This document shows, in pieces, positions 33,132 through 46,741 of a DNA stretch of 64,000 nucleotides. Under the pieces are notes generated by a model. It saw nothing but the letters and a program-made list of their open reading frames with translations. It ran no database searches and was not told the origin of the DNA. A program made the position numbers and the translations under genes. Origin of the DNA: Drechslerella dactyloides (taxonomy: Eukaryota; Ascomycota; Orbiliomycetes; Orbiliales; Orbiliaceae); the NCBI GenBank assembly GCA_020064725.1, contig JAGTWJ010000017.1, forward strand, positions 3,844,001 through 3,908,000, read 5' to 3'. How positions within the stretch are numbered: position 1 is the stretch's first letter; the number at the start of each line of letters is the position of its first letter.

Positions 33132-35773
33132 ATGGCGATGTTTGTGCTACCTCCGCCGCCGCGATACCCGCCAACCGGGTTCTCGCTGGCCAATCCGTAC
33201 GCCATGGGCGGCGCTCCAATGCCTGCGATGGAAACCTCGAACACCATCGCCCATCCAACAGGGCCCGAGCATGCTTTTCACACAGGCGAAGGCAAGTCCC
33301 GCGCTTCTCCCACTCACTCCTTCGCACCCTCTCAAGCTCCCTCCCGTGGCGGTGGCGCCACCGCCCCTATGTCAATTTAACCCTGCTGCCATCGGAGGAG
33401 CATCAAATCAATCAATCAATCGATCAATTGCAAGTCGTTCATCCCATGTTGGACGAAGGGGTCAATTCGCCGCTGACAGCATGCTCCGCAATGCTTCTCT
33501 CGCACGCAGGCCAGTACACTCTCCGTGAGGAAATCCACCTCGCCACGCCGCCTCCCCATCCCTCCGAAACCCCGATTGCATCGCCAAATCCGCTGGCCAT
33601 CCAACCGGCTCCTCCGAGCGCAGGCACGCGGATCTCCACGATAATAATCAAAGCCGTACCCGGCACCGATCGCACGTCGCAGATATACCGCGGGTCCGTC
33701 CCCTCGCAAAATGGCGAGGGCGAAGCCGAACACGCCAGCGAGCCGAGAACGTCGGAGTCGACCGAGGAGGATTCGACCGATGGCGGGTCGAAGAGCGGCA
33801 CGGATACAGCCGGAGCGAGCACCGTGGCTACCAGCACGACTCATCTCATGAACGACAAGTTTGGCGGCGAGAACGCCATTCTGGCGCATGCCCCGACCAA
33901 GGACAACAAGAAGCGCAAACCGAAGAATAATATTCAGAAGAGCAATTCGTCGTTCGTCTCGAGGGTCATCATGCACGAGGCGCTCACCAAGAAGCTACAA
34001 GAAGGAGGCGCCTCCGAGGATTTGTTTGTCTTTGCGAACATCAATCGGGCGTATCACTGGCTGAATCTATCGGCGAAGCAGAACAAGGTACAGGAACCCG
34101 GCAGCAGAATAGGTCGAGCGATTGCTAATACACCTTTTGTTACAATCGCAGCAAGAGTCCCTATCGAAAGTGCTGTTTACGAAGAGTCATCCGATATGCC
34201 ACGACGTCAACCAGCTGACCAAGAGCGCGACTCACATCGACATCATCATGGGCTTCTCGACAGGCGACATCGTCTGGTTCGAGCCCATGAGCAATAAATA
34301 CTCCCGACTCAACAAAAACGGCGCTATCAATAACTCGGCCGTCCTCGATATCAAGTGGATACCAGGCAGCGATAACCTCTTCCTCGCGGCGCACGGTGAC
34401 GGCTCGTTAATCGTGTATGACAAGGAGAAGGAAGACGCTCCTTTCGTGCCCGAAGAATTCGCGGAAGAAGGAGAGACGGACAAAAAGCCGGCCTCAGGCT
34501 TCTTCGCAGCCAAGTCGGTCAACTCCAAGATCCAGAAGTTCAACCCCGTCGCATACTGGAGCGTCGCAAAGCAGGCTATCAATGCATTTGCGTTCTCTCC
34601 AGACAACAAGCATGTTGCCGTCGTTTCGGAAGACGGACGCCTATGCATCATGAATATCCTGAAGGAGCAGTAAGTTCAGCATCCATGTCTGAATTAATCG
34701 GCATTTACGGGAAGCTGACGGCGATTGTTAGGCTGCTCGATGTCTTCAACAGCTACTATGGCGGCCTACTATGTGTGTGCTGGTCACCGGACGGCAGATA
34801 CATACTTACCGGCGGCCAGGATGACCTGATCTCGATCTGGTCGTTTGTCGACCGGCGAATCGTCGCAAGATGTTCCGGCCACCATTCCTGGGTAGCCGAC
34901 TTGGCATTCGACCCGTGGAGCTGCGACGCTCGGACCTATCGGTTCGGAAGCGTCGGTGAAGACGGAAGATTGCTCCTGTGGGACTTCAGCGTAGGGATGC
35001 TAAGCCGACCGAAGGCGGTATGTATTCAATCGATAGGGGAATGGCCATGATGGTAATGTGATATCTGACTTTGGATCCGTAAAGACGACGAAACATCCAC
35101 GCGGAAGCGTGTCGTCCGCGACGGCAAACGGCACGGGTAGGACGCGTGCCGACGGGCAGCCCGCAGGACGGTTACGTTCGGAATCTGTGGCGACGAAAGT
35201 CGACGATGACGGTGTCGTGTACCATCCCGTTGAACCCAGAGCGAGGACCTCAAATCTGCTTGCGATAATGGTATGTCTCGATGCACTTTATATTTCCGAA
35301 TCTCAATCAGTGGTGGGCGTCGCATGTACTCCCACGCACGGTTTTGTTCCCAGATATCGATCATCAACTAACCGCGCGTCGCGCAATCAATAGTCGAAAG
35401 TAGTCGATGCGGACCCGCTCTGTCAGCTTGAGTTCCGGGATGACTGTATCATCACCACCTGCAGAGACGGTAAGATTATCAACCAATCCACTTTTTGGTC
35501 GCTTTGCAACGCCGTTTCGGCAATTCTTGAATGTGGAACTACAGATTGCATGTGGCGCTTCGCTCAGCTCACTGCACTTGTGGATATCGCATGCCCCACC
35601 TTGAGTTATTCCGACCGGCAAAGTTAATCCGAAAGGCTTGAGCGGCAGAACGATACAATAAGAGGAAGGAAGAACAAGGCTAACGTTGATTTTCCACAGG
35701 ACACATCAAGACATGGGATAGGCCCAAGTCTACAACGCTGTCGGTCGTGCCGGAAGCCAACTCGGCGCAGTAG
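33132..35773 (+). CDS. creC: WD-repeat protein CreC, partner of CreB deubiquitinase
   Basis: In Aspergillus, CreC binds and stabilises the CreB deubiquitinase, which counteracts ubiquitination in carbon catabolite repression; it is the fungal counterpart of human WDR20-type proteins. Exons 33132-33291, 33510-34087, 34152-34669, 34732-35017, 35085-35270, 35394-35469 and 35700-35773 give 625 residues. The N-terminus FVLPPPPRYPPTGF is proline-rich, as in CreC, and EEIHLATPPPHPSE follows the first junction. The WD repeats begin near residue 300. They include DIIMGFSTGDIVWFEP, FSPDNKHVAVVSEDGRLCI, CWSPDGRYILTGGQDDLISIW and VGEDGRLLLWDFSVGM, ending in DGHIKTWDRP. Intron 1 (33292-33509) begins with GCAAGT, a GC-AG intron; no GT donor keeps the frame. 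A second ATG lies two codons in. The identity is strong. Confidence 0.9.
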
Positions 35774-38180
35774 AGGTCGCCAACTGCGCTTGGACCTCCA
35801 AGCGGCATCGACGGGCGGTTAGCTAGGAGTTGGGAGTTGGAAAGATGCATGGAATTAGACCGAAAGGGAGTGAATCTTGGCCGTTGAATACTCTTCTTCT
35901 TATGATGCGACGAGTTATTGGGTTTTTACTTTCTTGTAATTGCAATTGTCTGGTTTTTTTTTTTACACCGTCGCCCGTTTTCAATATTGGGCACGGTGGT
36001 GTATTCACGATTGATGGGTTTCTTTTATTATTGGATCATTGGTGCATGCGTTGGCCTAATACCCCAATCGATCGTTACTTTCAGTCGTTATGATGTTCCT
36101 TCCAGCTTTGTGTATGCGGAGATGCCAGTAGTCGGACCGACCGATAGCCCGATATCCCGAGTGTTCGGAGGCACGGAGGCGATTTTGATCCGATAGTCCA
36201 GATTGGTCCCGCACCTCAACCTCTCCCCTACTGTTCCATCTGCGTAAATTTCTGCCATTCTGCCTCGGTAGCATTCCGTATTTTTATACATGCAGTCTCC
36301 ACAATAAGATCGCTACAAGATATTACAGCAAGGGTGTGATAATGCCAATATCGCGCACAGCCTATCGCTGTGGCGGCCGAGGCAGCCCCACACCCAAGCT
36401 GCCAATCCGCGACGCGACGCAACGCACGGTAATCTGGCTGGTCGGTTGGCCCGGCCAATGCCGTCGCGGGAAGCTGTTGATGCCTTGGGTGACGAAACGG
36501 CGTGTCTTGGAGGTAGAGCCATGTTAATTACGAGGTGGCGTTCGAACACAGCTCGAGACAGATGTATGCAGAGCTGCAGATGGCTCCGCGCTGTGAACTC
36601 GGATAGCTGGGTAGCATGCGTGCATGCCGAGTCTACCGAATTGTCTGAAACGATGAATAAACGATGAATGGGAGCTCGAGCGCGGTTGTATGCTGTGCGA
36701 CTTGGGATACAGGTTTACGAGCACAAGCACGGCAGAATAAGCCGCAGTGCGCAGACACAAGGTGCAAGACGCATTGTTCCCATGTTCCAAGATGAATGGA
36801 GCAACTTAAGGGGTACGACGTAAGCATAACTCAATGGAATCTTGAATGCGCGAGGACAGCATCAGATCACTTTGTACTATCTTGCACATTGAATCGATAT
36901 GTACCACACAGGTCGACAAGCCAGAGAAATTCTTGACCATCTTGGTAATTAACTGTCACAACATGAACACCGATCAAATCTCAACAGATGAGGTATCCAC
37001 ATCCCCCGCCATTGCCATCGAGCTGTCGATCAAGATCCAAATATATCTCACCATATAGTTCGCTGCTAACTATATATTAAATTAATATAACGATAGTACC
37101 GAGATTATTATACTTTCGACAGGACAATGTTCGATGCAACGTGGCAAGCTAGCCTGCATTCTCGAAGCTGTCCGGAAGCTCACCCAAAAAAATCACCCGC
37201 AAGATGCGAAATCCTTCTGACTCGATGAAACTCTTGCTGGACAAAAATTTGGTACGTCCAATTTCTCCCGCGAACAAATAAAACCCGCCAACCCACCGAT
37301 ACGCCACACCTCTGGAAAGAAGAGAGGAAAGGAAACCCTGGTCCACAGCTCCGGGAAGCCCTTTCGATGTTGCAGCTTCACACCCGTAGACCCTGTACGG
37401 ATGGAATCCGCACCACGTTACGCAGCAAGGTGGCCCCGTCACCCTATTGGCCCACTCGTGTGCGACGGACGCTAGTGGATCGGGGGGAAACCTGGTCGAT
37501 GTCATGATTGGTGCCCTTTCGCGAATGGAGGAGGGCATAGCTGCCTATGAAACCAGCGCGCCCTCGCGACGATTTCAGACATGAAATGCAGCTGCTCGTA
37601 GCGATATTAGTGCCCGGCCTCTCTCTCAATCGAATTTGAATTTGAATTTCAAGACCCGCGGATACGTACTATACTGTGTGATATGGTACCCGAGCATACA
37701 TCGGGTGCGCGTGTATACATGTAGAGAGGCCCGAGCTTCTATCCGGATCAGCTGCAGCTAGCTGGCAGGGTGGGACAATGGGTGAATACGAAATTGGCTG
37801 GTCTTAGGTTCGTTACATACGAATCCCGTTCGTGACATGATTAGCTCCCGGCCCTTTGTCCTGTAGTATTAATGTTATTACCCGGGAGCGACGGCAGTTA
37901 GTGATCCTATATATTCTTCTTTGGTCCCCGGTGGTAGTCGACTTTCGTCAACCTCCCAGCTTGCCGTCGTGTCGTTGTCTGGGTCTGCTTTTTTTGCCAA
38001 CTAGCCGGAGTGTTTCTTGTCAGTTAGGTTGCACATGCGGGAGTTCGAAGCTGATGCTTGGTCGAGTTACGTTTTTTTTTTGAATCCATCTACGGTATTT
38101 ATCGCGTGGTAATTTTTCGACTTTACTTGTCGCCATAATATCCCGACATCAGCTCTTCATTAATAGATCTCATCGACAAA
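35774..38180. other. Intergenic 2.4 kb between creC and the FAD oxidase gene
   Basis: No gene is supported. The longest frame (37149-37538, minus, 129 codons) has no recognisable domain. A short GAATTT triplicate lies at about 37632-37649. The final 200 bases before the oxidase are T-rich and likely hold its promoter. Confidence 0.5.
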
Positions 38181-40084
38181 ATGGGGTTACGAAGGAACTG
38201 TCATGCATATTTCACGACGATCACGCTACTTAGTACTGTCAACTTCGGAAACGCGGCCATAAGCTGTGTATGCATATATCCAGACTCCTCTCAATCTATA
38301 TTTCCCACGTGGTTTCTATCGTCAACTAATGCATCGCATTCCGAATATAGTGCACTGCACTCCGGTGGCTGGACAGCTCCAAGGTCTCCTGGCCGAATCA
38401 GTCAACCTACATGGCGCAGAACGGAAACTGGAACTTCCTGCAGGCTGAATACCCGTACTGGTGTAAGTATGACCCATTCTTACGTCTGTCATAGCTATGT
38501 AGCTGTATAGGTCTGTTGGTCATACAACAGACCTGTATATTATATACTGGTTATACAAATATATATATATATATCTAACTAACACGCATCGTTAATACAG
38601 CCCAGCAAAGCGTCGGCAGCCCTTCCTGCGTATTCACTGCCAAATCTACACAGGATATCGCGGCCGCAGTCAAAATTCTGCACGCTAATAAATGCGAATA
38701 TGCGATCCGCTCCGGCGGCCATAACCCGATACCGGGGTGGTCGAACACAAACGGTGGCGTCCTGCTGAGTACATCTGCAATCAACGATGTCACAGTTGAT
38801 ACGACCAGACGCACGGTAAAGTTTGGGGCAGGGTGTAGATGGAGGGATGTGTATACAAAGCTGGACGCTATGGGCCTTGGGACGATGGGTGCGAGAGATA
38901 ACACTGTTGGCGTCGGTGGCTTCCTGTTGGGCGGTGGGATCAATTACTATTCTAATGGTAACGGATGGTCGGCGGACCACGTTATCGAATATGAGGTATG
39001 CTTCCCTATACTCGCATGTCCAGCAAATTTCCTTGGAAATCGATGTGCGATTTATAGCCTGTATAGTGAGGAATTGTAGCAAACCGTTTTATTAATGCTT
39101 ACGTTGATCTTCTAGGTTGTCTATGCCGACGGAACGACGGGCACTATTTCACAAGCGTCAGATCCGGACTTATTCACCGCCATGAAGGGCGCCGGCTCAT
39201 CCTTCGCTATCGTGACGCACTTCACCCAGGAAGTTTTCCCACAGGGCGCCTATAACGGCGGCTTTGTTTTCTACCCGGACACATCGATCAAACCGCTCCT
39301 GGCAGCACTGTACAACTACGGCACTTCAGGCGCTATCCAAGACCCCAAATCCCACATTATCCCCGCAATCACATCCATGGGTCTCGACCTGGGGCTTACC
39401 AACGTCGGCACCTTCTGCTTCTTTTATCCCACGGCTATCCCGTCCGCAGCCGAAGTCCCAGTCTTCAAGCCCTTCACGCAGGATATCTACTGGACCGCCG
39501 CAACGAAACGCAACAGAGTCGGTATGAACGATGTTTCCGGCGAAATTGGCGGGTACAGCACGCCTGGCCGCCGCCAAAGCTTCACCGACATGGCAATCGT
39601 ACTCGACTATCCCAACATCCTGCAGGAACTCTGGGACGTCTACCAGGCTGCCACCGCGCCCTACCGCCTTGTCATCGCCGGGTACTCCGCAAGCTTGATC
39701 TTCTATCCCCTAACCCGCACCTTTGTCGCCAAGGGCCGGGAAAACGGCAAGAGGAATAGCATGGGGCTGGAAGATTCCGCCGCGGGGCAAGCCGGAAAGA
39801 CAATAATGATCGTCAGCATCAATTTGACATGGCTGGCTTCGGCACAGGATGCAGCTGCCGCAGCGTGCGTGGGCAAGGCATTCGCGGCAATGGAGGCCAG
39901 GGCACGTGCGAGAAACGTGTACCACCCGTATAAATATATGAACTACGCGAACGGTACGCAGGATGTCCTGGGCGGCTATGGCACGAACAGCGTGAATAGG
40001 TTAAGGTCGGTCAAGCGCCGTGTCGACCCGACGAACGATTTTGGTCGGCTCGTAAAGGGACGGTATCGGATTCCCTGGTTTTAA
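38181..40084 (+). CDS. Secreted FAD-linked oxidase (berberine bridge enzyme-like)
   Basis: Flavoprotein oxidase of the FAD_binding_4/BBE class; members oxidise sugars, alcohols or secondary metabolites outside the cell or in vesicles. Exons 38181-38267, 38351-38462, 38601-38995 and 39116-40084 give 520 residues. A signal peptide ends near GNAAIS. The first junction creates CCTAL, typical of the family's N-terminus. The FAD-linking motif RSGGH is at residues 103-107, with His107 the expected covalent site. The second covalent-attachment cysteine of bicovalent BBEs is not evident; the corresponding segment reads VGVGGFLLGGGINYYS. The C-terminal block NPYKYMNYANGTQ-like (here HPYKYMNYANGTQDVL) and the final DPTNDFGRLV match the family's last helix. 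Intron 2 contains a TA repeat. Substrate unknown; no biosynthetic cluster is visible nearby. Confidence 0.87.
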
Positions 40085-41146
40085 ATCTTCGCAGTGATCA
40101 CACTCATAGACCAGCTTGCGAATCGAAACCGCCGCTTTATACATATATCCCTGCCGAATCGAATGCTCCATTTCGAGACGTTTATCGATTATCGACCATT
40201 CCACATACGATTGCCATACTTTACGAATAAATTTTACGAATTTTCACAAATATACCGTTTAATAATAATCGCTAGATTTTACTTCAATGTATCCATAGAT
40301 TTCTACGCAATTGAGTCGCTGAGCAAATGAGTTCTGTGCTGTGGGAAAATTCCGGACTTCCATCAATGACCACAAGGGAGCGTGTTGTGAGATTCCGTGT
40401 AGGGTTTATACGGTGCGTTATATGCGAGACCTGGATACGAGACCATGCAAGACATCGACAATTAAGCGCCCGTGTATATCTGTGGATTCGTTTCACGGCG
40501 CATTATCACCTGATGCATGCTATTCGCAGTTTTGTAACCATAGAATGTCTGAGTTCGGCGTCTTACCCGGCCGCCCAGACCACACACCATGATTCTAGGA
40601 TTTACGACACCGTTTACATGAAACATGAAGTTTCTATTAAGGCCAGTCGCTAATAGCTACAGCTACCTAGATACGCTAACTTACGTGTCCGTGCGCATGT
40701 AGTGAGGTGGCCGCGTATTCAAAGAGAGGACGAATGCGAGAACCATTATAAGTAAAATTATTCAATCCAATTCTAAGGGACATGCATCTCTATAGATCTA
40801 TCTCGTGTCCCTCTCGCCATCCAAACTCGCAACCCGCAATCGTAGCTTCGAGGTGTAAAATATCCTCCATGAAATGATACAATGAAAACGCAAACGACAA
40901 GTATACAAAGGAGATAGTAGACAAAGGAAATAATAGACAAAGGAAGTAGTAGAATAAGGAAATAGTAGATAAAGGAAATGATTATATAGTAGACCTCAAA
41001 CAATGAATAACGCTAAAATTTAAAACCCACCAGGGAAAAACACAATGCAGGCTCTGAAAACCGAATGCAAGATATTCAGCCAATCCTACTTGTTAGTTCC
41101 GCGCCTGAATATATGAACAAGAACAAATGAAAGTACGAATATGAAA
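40085..41146. other. Intergenic between convergent oxidase and permease genes
   Basis: Both neighbours end here. The notable content is a 16-base tandem repeat at 40905-40984. Open frames at 40327-40653 are unsupported. Confidence 0.55.
40905..40984 (+). repeat. Tandem repeat, five copies of a 16-base unit
   Basis: Consensus ACAAAGGAAATAGTAG, at 40905-40920, 40921-40936, 40937-40952, 40953-40968 and 40969-40984. Copies 1-3 differ from the consensus at one or two positions; the last is most diverged. It lies in the 3' flank of the permease, about 160 bases beyond its stop codon. Confidence 0.88.
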
Positions 41147-43071
41147 TCAGTGGTGCTTGTACGATGCAGCAATCGAGGCACGTCGATCCTCGAGGGCGGT
41201 GTCTTCGTGTGTTGGAGGTCCCTGGTAATTTCTCCGGCCCCAGATAATGTACCACGCAGCGGAAATGACGGTGAAGCCGAAGAAGACGACGGAGGCGTAG
41301 TTCATGAGCGTGAGTGTGGTTGGGATGTAAGAAGGCATGCAGAAGAGCGGGAGAATGAGCAAGCTCCATGCTGTAGTTGAGATTAATTTGTTAGTCTCCG
41401 CTATGCTCAAGTGTTACAGGGGTATGCTGGGTAAGCTGGACCTACCGATGGAAATGACATTGCAGACAACACCGAAGACACCAAAGTCGTAAACGCCAGC
41501 CTTGAGGTGCTTGCGTCCGCCGATGAGGCTGACAGCGATCGGGACGGCATAGCTGACGGTCAAGAAGATGACACCGGCTCCGGAGAAGGCATTGAAGGCA
41601 GCGGTGGAGCCAAAGTAGATCAATCCGAGGACAATTTCGATAACCATGCAAAGCATCATAGCATTCAGTGGGACGTCATCAAGTTTGTGATTGATCTGTT
41701 TCCACCACCTAGAGCCGGGGATGGCACCATCGCGAGCGAAGGCCCAAGTCGCGCGAGAGGAGGCAGTCGTGCAGCCGACACCGCACATAATAGCAAGAAC
41801 CATCAACGGAATCAAGAGCCCGAATGCACCACCCGCGCTACCGACAGCGGACTTGATAATGGTGGGCAGCGGCTGACCAGACGCCAGAGCGGCAAGCTCG
41901 GCAAGATCCGGGATGACAAAGACCAGCGGGATCAAAAAGATGAGACCGCAGATTGTGTTCAAGAGAATCGTCCCAACCATGGCCTTGGGTACCTGGGTCG
42001 AGGGGTGGCGGACTTCCTCGCACATCCTGGTAGAATTAATTAGTACCGATTAGCGAATGGCGTTGTTGAAAAAAATATATATCGCCGGCGCGGAAACTTA
42101 CGAGATAATCATGCCGGTCGACGATGTGGCATAACCGGCATGGAGCAGACCAATCATGAAGGACCATCCAGGGACCCATCCGGATTGCGGGGTGAAGTTT
42201 GTAAACACAAACTCAGCATCACGACGACCGTTCTTTGCGATCGCAAGCACACAGGTAACCAGCGAAATGACACCTGCGAAAGTCCAGAAGATGGCAAAGG
42301 TCTAGAAACACGCGACGCGGAAATAATTTGTGGTTAGCCGAGAACGCATTTGTGTGGGTGGGGCCGCTGCCATGCATGCAGCTGTCACATTCGCGAATTA
42401 CGTAAATAACACCTGCAAATGCATGTTCTTTGGGGGTGACAGTGAATACGCACATCGAGAATAGGCAACCAACGGTTTCCCAGGGACGAGATGGCGTTGG
42501 TCAACAGCGTAATGGCGAGGAAGATCAGGAACCCCTGATACCGCTCAGCTTCGAAAACGCCGACGCCAGGCTCGCTTTCAAAGACGTTGATGCAGGCGAT
42601 GAAGAAAAGAGTCGTGCCAAAGTTGACGGCAAGCGTGATGGTAATGTTGCCCGCAACGTACGCCCAACCGCAAATCCAAGCTGCCACTCGTCGATACGAC
42701 GGAGGCGACAGCATGAATGTCTGGTAGTAAACACCACCGGCCGTTGGGTACACCGACGTGATCTCACCGAGAGAAATCGCGACACAGAGAATGATCAGTG
42801 AGACAGCCAACCAGCCCCAGATGATAGTAACAGGACCGCCACCAATAATTGGATAGTATAATGTTGTTGCAAGACCGTAGGGAATCGATGCCAGCACGAA
42901 CGACATGAACGCTACTTGCCATGTCGAACGGTTTCTTGTCAGTTCGGGCTGGAAGCCCAAAGTCTCCAGGAGATCATCGGCCGAATCGGTTGCCGCATGT
43001 TCGACAGTCTGTGGGTTTTTTTCTTTAATAGATCCGTTTCGTGGGTAGACGGTTTCACTGACCGTCGCCAT
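41147..43071 (-). CDS. APC-family permease (amino acid, GABA or choline type)
   Basis: Plasma-membrane proton-coupled importer. Exons read leftward: 43071-42454, 42301-42102, 42026-41446 and 41370-41147, giving 540 residues with phase kept. About twelve hydrophobic segments are visible. The first follows a charged N-terminus at STWQVAFMSFVLASIPYGLA, with the GGGPVTIIWGW loop and SLGEITSVYPTAGGVYYQ in segments 2-3. This SxGExTSxYPTAGG signature marks fungal GABA/choline-type members of the amino acid-polyamine-choline superfamily. MCEEVRHPSTQVPKAM in exon 3 is the conserved loop. The lysines near both termini could serve arrestin/HECT-ligase control. A TGCATGCA lies inside intron 1 (42373-42380). 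The substrate cannot be told from sequence; choline or GABA are the leading options. Confidence 0.9.
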
Positions 43072-46000
43072 TTTGCTGAGGAGTAGGAGTGTCGGAGTGA
43101 ATTTTCAACAATTATCGCGTTGGAATGGCGCACGCGACAGAATATCGATGAAATTCCTGCGAACTGGGAAACGGGTTCTTAATATCCTTTGAGGACGCCC
43201 ACATTGTGACAATTGCCATCGCACAGTCTAGCCCCGTCCCTTCACATTTCTTCCAGGGGCGAAGTCTCGGTGTTCACGCAAGCCGGAGCTAAGATAATGA
43301 TTATCGCGTGCAGTTACCTCGAAGACCAGGCACGGAGCAATCGCGCTGAGCACACTGGCAGGGTGGGGCCGGACCTGCAGCTTTTGGTCCTACCAGGTTC
43401 TCGCTCAAGCCAATTGGCGGCTGCCGCTCGCGAAAAACGTCAAAATCAAGCTTCCGTTTTAGGGTTCAGTCCCAAGCGTGCATATCAGGCATCTACTTTC
43501 AATTGCCTTGTTCGCACCACATCGCCTCCCCCAAGCCCTGACTGCCCGGGATGCATGTGGACGTGGGAGAAATAAAATGAAATATCGGGTACACCTGTGC
43601 GTATGCGATGCATGAAAAGTCTCAAGTCGCAGTGGATTCCTGCCTAAACTGACGCAAATGTGAGTACAGAAGGATGGATGTTCGCTGCGGCGACCTTCGA
43701 TTCGAGCTGTGCTTGCGAGTGCGGTCGAGAAAAACTTTCGGTTTAGCCAAGCCGTCCAGGAACTGAGTCCTGAAACTCACGGCAGTTTCGTCTAGCTTCA
43801 CATGGCATCGGCATCGACGGCATAACATGCACGATGGTAGGAATTTTCCTCGACTGGAGCTATAGAGCTACATGAACCATGCATACGACTGCGACATCGC
43901 ATTTTGACCCCCAACATGCTGACGCTTATCATGATATCAGCGATCGTCGTATCGGACCATCCGACCGTGCGGCCGCATCGTCGTTGTCATTTGAGTTTAC
44001 TTTTTAGGTTTTCGACTAAGCATGGTGGAAATGGCGCACGAGCGTGGGGTCAACCGGCAGCGCGAGCGCCGTTCGTAACGGGACGGAACAAGTTGGTGCC
44101 CTGGGCAGCTGAGTACGAGCCTACTGCTAAGCTAAGCTGTCGACATAGATGTTGCATGTTTTTGAGCTTGGAGGTAGCTCGATGTTGTTGCCTTTGGTCG
44201 TCCGTTTCAGGCAATTTCAAACAAAATCCGCGTGTTGTGAGACCTGAGGCCGCCTGCCTACAGCGACATATGATAGGCAACGAGCTCGAGCCAAAAAGGC
44301 TTGCAGATGAAGACGCGGACTTTGACCTCCGTCTGTCTTTGAAGAGATATCTTTGGATCTGCTGGAGGAACTCGAGGAATCCCTTGTCATTTTCATCAAA
44401 GAATCCCTCCCAAGAAAGCATATTCGAAGCTTTGGCCACTGCGGACTTTCACCGTTCAAACGCTCTGTTGCAACCACACGCCCCCGACTTAATGGCATGC
44501 CTCCTGGTCGAAGTACAACCGTAGCTACGTTCTCACAGGATGCACTACAACCGGTTTGGAACTCCTGGCATATTGCTTGCCAGGATTGCAAATTTACAAA
44601 GCTAAGAATCTATACATCAGCAAGCCTTCTATCTCTATATTTGCAATCCGCTTGATCAAATAGTATCTGACTTTTAGCTCCTGCAAGTGATCTCGTATCT
44701 GACTGTTACGAACTCGTAGACGTGGCAATGCCGATTCTGTACTCTGTTTATATATAAATCGTATACGTGTCTCTTGAGAGCGGTGCTTGTTTTCATCCTT
44801 GCTTCCTGTCAGCGCAAAACTGCTTTTGTTATTCGGTAGATGGGCTCCGCGTCGACGCTGGGCGTTTGGGCAACCGGGTCTATGGGTAAAATTTGCCAAG
44901 TTCTATACTATTTCTCTGGAGTGGGATATTCGTCTCCCCAGCTACTCCTTCGAAAAACTTTGTCTCTCGATCAGTCCCATGTCCGGCAGTTTAAATTCGC
45001 CTGTCCGTCGCCCTTGCCTCTGTGCTTGGCCACTAGCTAAACAGAATCGAGGCCCAGACCGATCGCAAGCGTGAAGGAATGTGGGATTCAAAGCCTCAAT
45101 TTACGGACTCTGACCTGCCAGGGGACCGCAACTACCGTGGAGGGTGACATTTCCAAGTGCCATAATCAATCGATAACAGATACCAAATGAGGACAAGTCA
45201 CAAGGATTCTTCGACTGGGGGCCGTCCACAAAATTACAAGGCCCTAGTTAGCAGGGGTTGGTAGAATATGGGAAGGACCGTGTGGTATCAATATATCCCT
45301 GTCTGGTAGGATGATCTTCATATGTTGGATATTGTGGCGCCCTACAATAACTGTTCTTCGTTTTAACAGCACAGTAAGCAGGAAGCGATACGCTGTTCTT
45401 GAATACGAGCTCGATACGGGTAGACGCGGATTATATTGCGATCGCCAAGCGAGATAGATTGGCGCTGTGTAACCTAAGTATCTCAAGTACGTACTTATAT
45501 ACTTACTTAATAAAGTGTTAGGAAGATCTGCAGGACATTTAGGGGCAATCTAGCCTAGGTTCCGTGGGTTTCATATTTTAAATTTGACCGCAACCACGTT
45601 TTTGCATGGATAGAGTTGACTGTATATAAAATACTTAAACACGACAATTAATATACGCTGGGTATAATTACCCACATAACTCTCATCAATGCGTCCTTCC
45701 AGTAAAAAAGTATGCACGTATTTCTTGTGATTATTGCAGATATATCTTGTTTAGTTGTGAACCTCTAACTCTCTCCTGCATCCGCGGTCGGACACCGGTA
45801 TTCCAGGCAGTCATATATATGCCTCGCCCAGAAAGACGCCCAATTGGGGCTAATAGTGAAATTTCTTATCAGCGGTACAACAACGTCTGTTTATATTTTA
45901 CATATACAGTTAGGCCCAGCACTCGGGCATCTGGCAGCTATGTTAATACAAGGCACTGGTGTCTTTTCGGAAACATTGGGGTCTCAATCTCAGCTCGGGA

Positions 46001-46741
46001 TATGTCCAGTGAATTAATCTCTCCGGTATATGTACTGATTCATCTTGTCTTCCTCGCAGGCGTCCCGATATCTATCCGGATCTAGGCAACTGGAGGGTTT
46101 ACTCTTTTTTCTGCCTATACCTAAACTCTTTGTCCCTAGCTTATATTAATATTCCCGAAGTTTGTAAGCAAAATAGGAAAGAAAGAAGAACAACAAGAGA
46201 AAACTCTAGACACCCCGTAGATGCTCAGCGCTACGTCCGTCACAACTATACTGGGCGATTGATGTTCATACTCAGTGATAATATCTCAAATGGAGAATTT
46301 CCGACGAACAATGGCTAACGAGGACCAATATCCGTCATTTCATAGGACTTCGGCGAGCAAAAGATATAAAAAAGGAAACTCGGAGCCAGAATAGACACAC
46401 CAAAAGAGAGCTAGTTAGCTAAGTGGCGTTCTGTTGAGAACAAAAGTTGAAACTTGAATTGGTGGTAGATACGATATGATCTAGTCTCAAGTAGTTCAAG
46501 CTCGCGTAGACGTATATCGCGGAAAGTGGAATATCCGGGCGGGGTCTTGATGTCTAGATTGCTGGGGAGTTACAAGTATAAATTGTAGGTGCTGTCTCTG
46601 ATCGTCGTCGTCTCCATATTGCAGTCGACTCATCGCTGGTTCCCGAGATCTCTAGGGCTCTGCAAAAACACCCCTTTTCATCAACTATCCTACCCAAAGC
46701 AGATTTAACCCCCATCTTACACAACAAATATAAGCCAAAGC
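43072..46741. other. Intergenic 3.7 kb, permease promoter and approach to tandem pair 2
   Basis: No gene is supported. Frames at 43904-44524 (plus, 206 codons) and 44050-44439 (minus, 129 codons) overlap in opposite directions, resemble nothing, and gain no extension by splicing. Composition becomes A/T-rich from about 45,500. A TATAAAAAA at 46365-46373 may belong to the next gene, though it lies 370 bases before its start codon. Confidence 0.5.

Noticed and set aside
37149..37538. Minus-strand frame of 129 codons
   Set aside because: No domain, no neighbour to join; likely chance.
41507..42043. Plus-strand frame of 178 codons
   Set aside because: Antisense to exon 3 of the permease; no family resemblance.
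43904..44524. Plus-strand frame of 206 codons with an opposing 129-codon frame
   Set aside because: Opposite-strand frames compete, neither shows a domain, and hydropathy is featureless.
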